From contig NZ_JAHYBZ010000011.1 of assembly GCF_019430885.1 (NCBI RefSeq), positions 62,001 through 126,000 on the forward strand: DNA of 64,000 nucleotides. The letters run 5' to 3'. This DNA comes from Roseomonas alba. GTDB lineage: Bacteria; Pseudomonadota; Alphaproteobacteria; Acetobacterales; Acetobacteraceae. Positions within the stretch are counted from its first letter, which is position 1, and every line of letters starts with the position of its first letter. The notes beneath the pieces are model-generated. The model searched no databases and was not told the DNA's origin. It saw nothing but the letters and a program-made list of their open reading frames with translations. The position numbers and the translations under genes were made by a program. This document shows positions 1 through 7,271 of the stretch, piece by piece.

Positions 1-1005
1 CACCGCCTCCGCGGCGAGGCGCCGCAACTCGGCCGTGCTCTTGGTGTTGGTCAGGACGGTCGCGCCGATGCCGCCAAGGCTGTCGACATTTACATGCGCA
101 ACGCAACGGCGGTCGAGCTCGTCCCAATGTTCATCCGCGTACCAGGCGGAGCTGGAGTAGCGGCCATGGCTATGGCCGGACCAGAAGCAGACCCGCATGC
201 CACGGCGCCAGTCACTGCGACGCTGCGCGACAATGCGTGCCACCTCCAGCATGGCGACATTCGCCGCCCCGTTATCCATGACGCCGTGGTACCAGGTGTC
301 ATGGTGGCCTGAGAGCAGGACGAGTGGATCCGTCGCGCCGCCCGGCCCGTCCAGATCGCAGACGAGGATCGGCGTCTTCCGCCAGCCGGTATCCACCGCT
401 GCATGAAGAGTCACAATCGGGCGCTTGCCATCGGCCAGCGCATCGCGGATCGCCGCACCGTCCCTATGCGCGACACTGCACACCACGGTGCGGGGAAGGT
501 CGCGGCGCGTGGCGGCGGACGGGTTGCCCCAGACCGGCGAGATGCACATCTCGTGGATATGCTCGTGATGGCTGATATGGAGCTGGGCGGCGGCCCCGGC
601 CTCGGTCGCGCGCCGGGCGACAGCGGGCGTCGCCATGCCTTCGAGCAGCAGCAACGCGCCGCGCAGATCCTTCCCGGCGAAATCCTCGACCGTCCCATGG
701 CCGAGATAGACCGGCACTGCCGAGAAGCCATCGCGTGGGGAGGGCAGCGAGAACGACTGCGTTATCGCCTTCACCGGCACCCCATCCACCAGCACGCGCG
801 CGGCGCCCGGCAGGCTGATATAGGCATCGTGCATCACGATCCCGGTGCGCCAGCCATAGGCCGCCATCCGGCTTTCGACGAAGCGCAGCCCTTCCAGCTC
901 CTCGGCCGTGCCGGAGAGCTTCACCCACCGCGCAATCTGGGTAAGGTTCGCCATCATCGCCTCACCGCTGACTTCGGCCGAGATATCGGCTGACACCGTG
1001 TTCAT
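1..1005 (-). CDS. M28-like metallopeptidase, partial (C-terminus beyond left edge)
   Basis: I translated this from the complement; it stays open for 335 codons to the window edge. The start at 1005 is chosen over 1020 because GAGAGGGAA lies just upstream of it. Around residues 232-250 is SGHHDTWYHGVMDNGAAN, which resembles the HxD and (G)xxDN zinc motifs of family M28. The later segment WSGHSHGRYSSSAWYADEH stands where typical M28 enzymes carry the Glu-Glu pair, so the usual catalytic glutamate appears to be replaced. No signal peptide is visible, suggesting a cytoplasmic enzyme. It is the last visible gene of the leftward operon, 36 bp after the asparaginase-like gene, which fits hydrolysis of an imported peptide- or amide-like compound. 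The family call is fairly sure; the substrate is unknown. Confidence 0.75.
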   Translation of the reverse strand, partial: MNTVSADISAEVSGEAMMANLTQIARWVKLSGTAEELEGLRFVESRMAAYGWRTGIVMHDAYISLPGAARVLVDGVPVKAITQSFSLPSPRDGFSAVPVYLGHGTVEDFAGKDLRGALLLLEGMATPAVARRATEAGAAAQLHISHHEHIHEMCISPVWGNPSAATRRDLPRTVVCSVAHRDGAAIRDALADGKRPIVTLHAAVDTGWRKTPILVCDLDGPGGATDPLVLLSGHHDTWYHGVMDNGAANVAMLEVARIVAQRRSDWRRGMRVCFWSGHSHGRYSSSAWYADEHWDELDRRCVAHVNVDSLGGIGATVLTNTKSTAELRRLAAEAV

Positions 1006-1041
1006 GGATTTCCCTCTCATGGCGATGCGGCCCGTGCCGTC

Positions 1042-2040
1042 TCAGTAGGTCGCGAAGATGGTCGAGATACGCGCCGGATCGCGTGTTACCGACAGCGCGA
1101 GCGACAGCAGGATCCGGGCTTTCTGCGGAGTGAGGTTGTCGGCGTCGATGAAGCCGTGCTGCGCGAGCTTCGTGGTCCGTGGCACGCGGCCGGATCCGGC
1201 CCGGCTCGACTGCACCACGACGACGCCCTTCGCGACGGCCTGTTTCAACAGGTCGAGCTCCCCGGGCGCGCAGGAACCCGGCGCAAAGCCCGCCGAGACG
1301 ATGCCTTCGGCGCCGGCCCCCAGGAAAGCACGCACGGCCGCGCCGTCGGCACCCGCATAGGCGTAGCTGATGTCCACGCGCGGCAGCGCCGCGAGGGAGC
1401 GGATGTCGAATTCCGTTTGCGGCGCGCCACCTCGCAGCGGGCGCCGATAATAGGCGATCGCGTCGCCATCGGCATGGCCGAGGGCACCGAAATCGGGTGT
1501 GCGGAAGGTCTGCAAGCGGCTCGTCGAGGTCTTGGCGACGTCGCGCGCCGCATGGATCTCGTCGTTCAGCACGACGAGCACGCCGAGCCCGCGTGAAGCC
1601 GGGTCGACCGCAACGCGTGCGGCGTTGACCAGGTTGATGCCGGCATCCGTGGACAAGGCGGAAGCCGGTCGCTGCGACCCGACCAGCACGACCGGCACCG
1701 CCACCTTCAACGTCAGATGGAGCGCATAGGCCGTTTCCTCGAGCGTCGCCGTGCCATGGCCGATGACTATGCCGGCAAGGCCGGGGTCATCGGCCAGGAG
1801 CTGGTCGCACAGCACGACAAGTGCCTTCCAGGTGGGGAAATGCAGCCCGGTGCTCGGCACCGCGCTGAAGGTGACCGGCCTGACATCGGCGACGGCCCGA
1901 ACTTCGGGAAAGCAGTCCAGGATACCGGCCGCATCAAGCAGCGGCTTGCCGGAGGAAGCGTAGTCGAAGGTGTCGAGCGGTCCATGCCCCAGTGAGGCGA
2001 TGGTGCCGCCCGTGGCGATGAAGGCGACGCGTGGTGTCAC
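1042..2040 (-). CDS. asparaginase-family amidohydrolase with altered active-site motif
   Basis: The 332-residue protein has the type I/II asparaginase layout. FIATGGTIAS holds the nucleophile Thr13, and Lys170 sits in AARDVAKTSTSRL. The second signature reads HGTATLEETA (residues 95-104), so the aspartate of the canonical HGTDT motif, which binds the substrate alpha-amino group, is Ala98. GTG at 2040 is chosen because it overlaps the upstream stop as GTGA and gives normal family length; a longer in-frame extension only reads into the upstream gene. It has no signal peptide. It probably hydrolyses an amide, but because of the Asp-to-Ala change L-asparagine may not be the substrate. Confidence 0.8.
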   Translation of the reverse strand: MTPRVAFIATGGTIASLGHGPLDTFDYASSGKPLLDAAGILDCFPEVRAVADVRPVTFSAVPSTGLHFPTWKALVVLCDQLLADDPGLAGIVIGHGTATLEETAYALHLTLKVAVPVVLVGSQRPASALSTDAGINLVNAARVAVDPASRGLGVLVVLNDEIHAARDVAKTSTSRLQTFRTPDFGALGHADGDAIAYYRRPLRGGAPQTEFDIRSLAALPRVDISYAYAGADGAAVRAFLGAGAEGIVSAGFAPGSCAPGELDLLKQAVAKGVVVVQSSRAGSGRVPRTTKLAQHGFIDADNLTPQKARILLSLALSVTRDPARISTIFATY

Positions 2041-3095
2041 GCGCGGGCGTCCAGCACGGCCTGGCCCAGCACAACCATCTGCGTGCTGGAGACGGAAGGC
2101 AGGTCGCCGAGATCGATGCCGGCATTTCGCCGCATCGCGCGTTCGTCCGTGATGGCGCGGCGATGCACCATCAGCAGATCGAGCCGCGGCAGGCCCAGGA
2201 TGAACTGTCCATAATGGCCCGAGGCGAGGAAGGCGCCTTCCCATTCCGGCGCCTGGGAGTGCATCGGCAGCCACCAGTAGTAGCCGTAGCCCAGGCCACG
2301 ATCGGCAAACCGGCCTTGCATGTCCTCGGGCTGGACATGCGGCGCAGTGCTCTCCCGCACCCAGGATTCCGGCACGACCTGCTGCCCATTCCAGCGCCCG
2401 CCACGCAGCGCCAGCAAGCCGACCCGCGCCATGTCGCGGCCCGACAGGAACATGTGATAGGCGAGGAAGCGCGAGCGGTCAGGATAGCCGAGCATGCGCT
2501 GACGGTCGCGATCGAAATCCTCGAAGCCCAGCGGAATGGCAAGCTGGTCACGCAGCGCATCATGAACGGCGATGCCGGTGAGCTGTTCGAAGATCGCGCC
2601 GGCGACGTTGAAATCCCAGTTGTTGTAGTGGAAGCGCGTGCCCGGCGCGTGGGAACCGCGCGGCGGGGTACCGTCGTCGTCGCCGCCTGGACTGCCCGCG
2701 GGATAATAGACGCCCGAACGGCTGGTCAGGATGTCGCGGATCGTCGCCCGCCTCTCCGCGGGCTGCAGTCCCTTCACATCGTCGATGCCGAGCTGTTCCA
2801 GCGTCAGCCCAAGGTCAATACGTCCGGACGCGACGTGCGGACCGTAGAGCAAAGAGAGAATGCTCTTGCGCGTCGATGCCAAGTAGCTGACTTCAGAGAC
2901 GTCACCGTAGCGATAGGCCACGCGGCCGCGCGAGACGACCATGAAGGAGGTCGTCGTCAGCGCACGCAGCCCTTCGGTGAACTGCTCCAGCGCCGCGGGG
3001 TCGAAGCCGGCCGCCCGCGGCTCCACATCCTCCCAGGCGTCACCCGGATAGATCGCGTCCATCATGCTTCCATTCATGTCCTGCGTCGGTGTCAC
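2037..3095 (-). CDS. serine hydrolase, class C beta-lactamase fold (esterase/amidase type)
   Basis: The 352-residue protein has the SxxK motif as STRK (Ser74, Lys77) and the second motif Y-x-N as HYNNW (Tyr157, Asn159). This is the plan of class C beta-lactamase-related esterases, D-aminopeptidases and 6-aminohexanoate-dimer (nylon oligomer) hydrolases; DGTPPRGSHAPGTRFHYNN is typical of the last group. No signal peptide is evident, so a cytoplasmic amide or ester hydrolase is more likely than a resistance enzyme. It starts with GTG at 3095, overlapping the upstream stop as GTGA; ATG codons at residues 8 and 11 are alternatives. It is translationally coupled on both sides, so it should act with the binding protein and the asparaginase-like enzyme. 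Confidence 0.8.
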   Translation of the reverse strand: MTPTQDMNGSMMDAIYPGDAWEDVEPRAAGFDPAALEQFTEGLRALTTTSFMVVSRGRVAYRYGDVSEVSYLASTRKSILSLLYGPHVASGRIDLGLTLEQLGIDDVKGLQPAERRATIRDILTSRSGVYYPAGSPGGDDDGTPPRGSHAPGTRFHYNNWDFNVAGAIFEQLTGIAVHDALRDQLAIPLGFEDFDRDRQRMLGYPDRSRFLAYHMFLSGRDMARVGLLALRGGRWNGQQVVPESWVRESTAPHVQPEDMQGRFADRGLGYGYYWWLPMHSQAPEWEGAFLASGHYGQFILGLPRLDLLMVHRRAITDERAMRRNAGIDLGDLPSVSSTQMVVLGQAVLDARA

Positions 3096-4675
3096 GGTGT
3101 GGCCTGCCTGACTTCCTTGGCGAGCGTCCGCTCATCAAGGCGTGGCTGGTAGGCAAGGCCGCGGCGCAACGCCCAGCTGTTGGTCTGGTGGTAGAGGGGG
3201 ATGATGGCGCCATCGGCCATCGCCAGACGCGTGGCCTCGCGCAGCATCTCCTCCCGCACGGCGTCATCGAATGTGCCGGCTGCGCGCTCGACAAGGCTGT
3301 CGAGCGCCGCATTGCTGTAGGAGGAGGTGTTGCCGGCGCCGATGTTGCGGGCGCGATCGGGTGTGCCCAGCACATTCACCAGCATCGAGGTCGCATCGAA
3401 GGTTGCGTTGCCGAGCCCGACGACATGCATCGCGAAGCTGCCGCGCTGCGTGGCATAAGCGCTCCAGGGCATGGAGACGACGCTGGTGCGCACACCGATG
3501 CGCGTCCACATCTGTGCCACCGCCTGCGCCACGGCAGGCGCGCCGGGATATCGGTCGGTCGGCACATGCAAGGTCAGGCGGAAGCCGTTTGGATAGCCGG
3601 CCGCGGCCAGCAGCGCGCGGGCCCGGTTTGGATCGGGTTCGCCGACCGTCACTGTCGGCACAGCCGAGAAGGTGCCGAGCGGCAGGATCTGCACCGTCGG
3701 CACCGCCGTGCCTTCGAGCACGCGTTCGGCCAGGCCGGTCCGGTTGATGGCGAGGGAGAGCGCCTGCCGCACCTCGCGCCGCGCCAGCGGATTGCCGGCC
3801 AGGGCGCTGCCATCTGCCGCCGTGACGAAGGGTGCCGGTACCGCGTCGCCATGCTCGGGTGCCAGGTAGATCACGCGAAGACCAGGGGCGCTGACCACGA
3901 CAAGCCCGGCGGTGCCACGCAGCCGAGGCAGGTCGGAGGCGGCGGGCATCTCGATCATGTCCACATCGCCGGACAGCAGCGCCGCGGTGCGGCCCGCGGC
4001 ATTCGGCATCATGCGATAGGTCGCAGCCTCCCACGCCACGGGCGCGCCCCACCAGGCTGGATTTCGTTCCAATTCAACCCGATCGCCGGGCCGGAAGGAG
4101 CGCAGGCGGAAAGCGCCCGTGCCGATGGCTGCACGACCGGCATTGTAGTCCGCGGTCGTGGCCTCCTTCCCGGCATGGCGCGAGATCACCGCCACATTGA
4201 CGAGGTCACCAGGCAAGCCGGGAGATGGGCCGTGCGTTTCGATCCGCAACGTCGTGGCGTCAGTGCTGGATACAGCGGCGACATTGCGGAGAAATCCCCC
4301 GAATCCGCCGGGGCTGTTCGGAACGTTGCGGGCGCGCGTGAAGCTGAAGGCGATGTCGTCGGCAGTCAGGGGGCTGCCGTCATGCCAGGTGACGCCGGGG
4401 CGCAGCCTGAATTCCCATACCGTCTCCGACACCGGACGCCAGGATTCGGCCAGGCCCGGCGCCAGAGCGCCATCCGCCCCCCGTTCCACCAGCCGATCAA
4501 AGATCTGCATGGCAATGCTGTTGTTGGGCGATGCGTTGTGGAAATGCGGATCGACGGAGGTGACGGCACCGGCCATGCCGATGCTCAAAGTCTCCGCCTG
4601 AAGCGGGCCGATCGCGAGTGTCGCCAGACTCGACAGGCCGGCCAGGCGCACCATCCGCTTCCAAACAGCTCCCAT
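3092..4675 (-). CDS. ABC transporter substrate-binding protein, oligopeptide/dipeptide family (SBP_bac_5)
   Basis: This is a periplasmic solute-binding protein of 527 residues. The start at 4675 is chosen because GGAGGAGG lies about 9 nt upstream and the product begins with a signal peptide ending ...GPLQA before ETLSIGMAG. Family landmarks include SVDPHFHNAS near the N-terminus, FDRLVERGADG, VWEFRLRPGVTWHDGSP and the C-terminal IIPLYHQTNSWALRRGL. It heads the leftward operon. The matching permease and ATPase genes are not in the window and may lie beyond position 1. The downstream hydrolases suggest a peptide or amide-bearing ligand. The longer reading from 4732 is rejected because it lacks a ribosome-binding site and hides the signal peptide. 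Confidence 0.9.
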   Translation of the reverse strand: MGAVWKRMVRLAGLSSLATLAIGPLQAETLSIGMAGAVTSVDPHFHNASPNNSIAMQIFDRLVERGADGALAPGLAESWRPVSETVWEFRLRPGVTWHDGSPLTADDIAFSFTRARNVPNSPGGFGGFLRNVAAVSSTDATTLRIETHGPSPGLPGDLVNVAVISRHAGKEATTADYNAGRAAIGTGAFRLRSFRPGDRVELERNPAWWGAPVAWEAATYRMMPNAAGRTAALLSGDVDMIEMPAASDLPRLRGTAGLVVVSAPGLRVIYLAPEHGDAVPAPFVTAADGSALAGNPLARREVRQALSLAINRTGLAERVLEGTAVPTVQILPLGTFSAVPTVTVGEPDPNRARALLAAAGYPNGFRLTLHVPTDRYPGAPAVAQAVAQMWTRIGVRTSVVSMPWSAYATQRGSFAMHVVGLGNATFDATSMLVNVLGTPDRARNIGAGNTSSYSNAALDSLVERAAGTFDDAVREEMLREATRLAMADGAIIPLYHQTNSWALRRGLAYQPRLDERTLAKEVRQATP

Positions 4676-4744
4676 CGCCACGGGCCTCCTCCGGCATGCA
4701 AAGCGCGGAAAACTGTCATCGGCGGTCCACAATCCGTCAAATCG

Positions 4745-5758
4745 ATGCTAGATATCCAAAACATGCACCACGCGAATGCCCCTGCGCCGATACGGTCGCT
4801 GCTATCGCTGGACCTCAACCTGCTGAAGGCGCTGAACGCGCTGTGGCAGTGCCGAGGCATTACCGCCGCTGGCCGCATGATCGGTCTGTCCCAGCCGGCC
4901 ATGAGCCACGCCCTGCATCGCCTGCGCCTCGCCTTCGCGGACGAGTTGTTCGTGCGGGGTCCCGGTGCGCTGGTGCCCACGCCGCGTGGCACCGAACTGT
5001 GCCTTGCCGCCGTAGCGGCCCTGGCGGCGCTGGAGCGGGCAGTGCTTCCTGCGGAGCCGTTCCGGCCTGACTCCAGCACGCGACGCTTTCGCATCGGCAT
5101 GAACGACTACGTCTCGGCGACGCTGCTGCCACTGATGATCCAGACGCTTGGCACCTCCGCGCCTGGGGTTTCACTGGAAGCGATCCACCTGCCACGCGGC
5201 CAGGACCAGGATGGTCCGGTGCTCCCGCGGATGCTGGATGAGGGACGGGCCGACTTGGCGCTAGGCCAGATCGATGAGGTGCCGGCGCGTTGCCATCGGG
5301 AAAGCCTGCGCCAGGACCCACATGTCTGTGTGATGGCGCAGCGTGCCTGGGATGCGAAGCGTCGCTTCGACATGGCCGCTTTCCTGGGGTTGCGCCATGT
5401 CCGCATCTCCTCCTTCCCCGAGCGCCGAAGCTGGATGGACCAGGCGCTGGAAGCCCAGGGGCTGAGGCGGCAGATCGCGGTGACGGTGCCGCATTTCATG
5501 GCGGCGCTGCATCTCGTCGCGACAACCGACCTGCTGACGACCCTACCGCTCGGCGCCGTGGCCCCTTTTGCCAAGACGCTGCGCCTGCACATCCTGCCCT
5601 CGCCGCTGCCAGAGCGTCCTCATCGTCTCGATATGGCGTGGCTCAAGTCGGTGGACGGTGACGCAGGGCTCACCTGGTTGCGCGGCATGTTGGCTGCGAC
5701 GGTACTGCGCAAGGCAACGCGATCATCGATCGGGGCCGACAGCTCCAGCGTCAGCTGA
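4745..5758 (+). CDS. LysR-family transcriptional regulator
   Basis: The 337-residue protein has an N-terminal winged helix-turn-helix (LDLNLLKALNALWQ, ITAAGRMIGLSQPAMSHAL, LRLAFADELFVR) followed by a periplasmic-binding-protein-like effector domain (FRIGMNDYVSATLLP onward). It resembles the NodD/LinR-type subgroup. It is transcribed away from the binding-protein operon, with 69 bp between start codons, the usual place for a LysR regulator that controls its divergent neighbour. ATG 4763 is a possible alternative start. A longer in-frame reading that begins near 3089 is only the antisense of the binding-protein gene. The inducer is unknown, presumably the amide-like substrate. Confidence 0.9.
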   Translation: MLDIQNMHHANAPAPIRSLLSLDLNLLKALNALWQCRGITAAGRMIGLSQPAMSHALHRLRLAFADELFVRGPGALVPTPRGTELCLAAVAALAALERAVLPAEPFRPDSSTRRFRIGMNDYVSATLLPLMIQTLGTSAPGVSLEAIHLPRGQDQDGPVLPRMLDEGRADLALGQIDEVPARCHRESLRQDPHVCVMAQRAWDAKRRFDMAAFLGLRHVRISSFPERRSWMDQALEAQGLRRQIAVTVPHFMAALHLVATTDLLTTLPLGAVAPFAKTLRLHILPSPLPERPHRLDMAWLKSVDGDAGLTWLRGMLAATVLRKATRSSIGADSSSVS

Positions 5759-6014
5759 GTTGTTCGCTGGGACCAAACATCTGGCACCGCCGACAGTCGA
5801 TTGAGCCGCGATTCCACAGAGAGAGTTGCGTTCTCAGTCCCTATCGCTGCTCCATTCTTCTCTCTCACATGGTGCACCGCGCTAAGGCGCAAGTTTGGCC
5901 TGGGTTTGCGGACGGACCTTGATGGTTGGAAGGCACAACTAGCGCCGAATTTAGCCTGGAGAGAGATCAGGAGAGTCTCCAAACCATGAGGGTAGGCGAT
6001 TCTGCCCTCAAGCT
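5759..6014. other. intergenic, no recognisable gene
   Basis: This stretch of about 255 bp lies between the LysR stop and the left end of the IS5 element. Reverse-strand reading is open but matches nothing I know. Positions 5815-5868, read on the minus strand, start with 16 bases identical to 13816-13831 and then show weak similarity. This could be a decayed repeat or chance. Confidence 0.4.
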
Positions 6015-6905
6015 TAGAGCCCGCTTGAGAATGCTCATGGATGGGCGATGCGTCTGACGAGGAGTGCCGTGGATCATGGCCTCGGAGACGCCGGGGTCGC
6101 GCTCGTAGTTGCGGACGAGACGACGCCAGCGGACCATCCATCCGAAGGTTCTCTCCACCACCCAGCGGCGCGGGATGACCTTGAAGCCGGGTTCCTTGTC
6201 GGTGCGGCGGACGATCTCGATGACGAAGTCCCGGAAGGCGGCCTTGTCCATGAGCCTGCCCCGGTCACAGGCGCCATCGGCGAAGAGGTGCTTGAGCCAC
6301 GGCCAGCGCTTGCGGATGGCGTCGATGATCGTTTGCGCGCCCGCGCTGTCCGATACGTCGGTGGGTGTGAGATTGACCATCAGCAGCCGTGCATCAGTGT
6401 CCACCGCGACGTGCCGCTTGCGGCCGACGACTTTCTTCGCTGCACAAAAGCCGCGCTTCTATGCGCTCGGCGCCTTCACCGTCTGGCTGTCCAGCGCGCC
6501 GCCGCTGGGGCTGGCCTCACACCCAACTTGCTCGCGGTCGAGCATCAGCGCGATGTCGTGGACGGTGCGGAACAGAAGGCGCCGGACGAAGCGGCGAGAC
6601 GACCAATAGATCGTCCGCCACGGCCCGAAATGGATCGGCAACATCCGCCACCCACCGCCAGAGCGCGCCATGTAGCGGATCGCGTTCAGCACCTCGCGCA
6701 TGTCCACGCCGGACTTGCGCCCGTGCTTCGGAGGCTTGGGCAGCAGCGGCTGGATCACCGCCCATTCGGCGTCCGTCAGATCCGTCGGATACCGCTTCGT
6801 CCGTCTCTCGACATCGGCCATCCGGCCTCGACACGCTCGGGTCCACATCCCAAGCGTGAATCACGCCCCTCTGCGCCGCTACAGACCCTTCTCAGACGGG
6901 CTCTA
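6015..6905 (-). mobile_element. IS5-family insertion sequence (IS427-like), decayed
   Basis: The ends form imperfect inverted repeats: 6015-6035 reads TAGAGCCCGCTTGAGAATGCT and the complement of 6885-6905 reads TAGAGCCCGTCTGAGAAGGGT (16 of 21 positions match). The outer TA at each end is consistent with a TA target duplication. The element is about 890 bp and holds a single DDE transposase reading frame on the minus strand, now broken in two places. It interrupts a small gene whose upstream part is left at 6906-7088. The family is clear from the transposase; the group within IS5 is inferred from size and TA ends. Confidence 0.8.
6035..6821 (-). pseudogene. IS5-family transposase, nonsense codon plus 3' frameshift
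   Basis: The N-terminal part reads YPTDLTDAEWAVIQPLLPKP and GGALDSQTVKAPSA, then meets a TAG at 6459-6461. The same frame continues without a gap as KRGFCAAKKVVGRKRHVAVD and later WVVERTFGWMVRWRRLVRNY (the YREK-type region with the catalytic Glu). Relatives usually have Glu after APSA, so this is a one-base GAG-to-TAG change. Near the end the frame shifts after EAMIHG; the expected terminus ALLVRRIAHP is found one frame over and stops at 6035-6037, just inside the left repeat. Without read-through and frameshift correction it cannot make a normal transposase. Confidence 0.8.
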
Positions 6906-7150
6906 GAGCAGCGTCCCGAGGTATCCCCGCTCGACGCGCTCCGCCGCTGCCATCTCGGTGATCGAGGCGTAGCGCCCCTCATCCAGCAGTTTCTGGTACC
7001 GGAACGCCCGTGCCAGCGCCTTAACCCGCGCGGGGTCGGCGCGGGTTGGTACGGTAGCGTCGCTGCCGTCCTGGAGCGGCGTCGCCACTGTCTTTCGCCC
7101 GGCCGCCGCCGGATCTTCAGCGGCACCCGAACCGAGATCCTCGTCGCGAC
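6906..7150 (-). pseudogene. remnant of a small recombinase-associated conserved protein, cut by IS5
   Basis: Minus-strand translation gives VRVPLKIRRRPG in one frame and GRKTVATPL, then ARVKALARAFRYQKLLDEGR and YASITEMAAAERVERGYLGTLL in another. This matches a small helix-turn-helix-like protein commonly found next to serine recombinases in alphaproteobacteria, where the sequence would continue with an LRLTLLAPDIVEAI-like segment. Here the reading ends exactly at the IS5 right end (TAG from the terminal repeat), and the C-terminal half is not found on the other side. A frameshift separates the two N-terminal pieces. The family assignment is from memory of the motif. Confidence 0.5.
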
Positions 7151-7271
7151 GGTCACAGGCGCTGGCGGTCTGGGCGGCGCAGGAGTTTCGCAGCCTCTCC
7201 GGCTCGCGGTCATGGGTGCAGGCAGCGACGTCCTGACGCGGGGATCGCGACCTCCCGCGGACAGCCGAACG

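Noticed and set aside
2037..3095. Antibiotic-resistance beta-lactamase
   Set aside because: There is no signal peptide and the motifs and operon context fit class C-like esterases/amidases instead.
3089..4744. Long plus-strand extension in frame with the LysR gene (would give an 889-residue protein)
   Set aside because: It is the antisense of the oligopeptide-binding-protein gene and shows no family match; the LysR domain begins at 4745.
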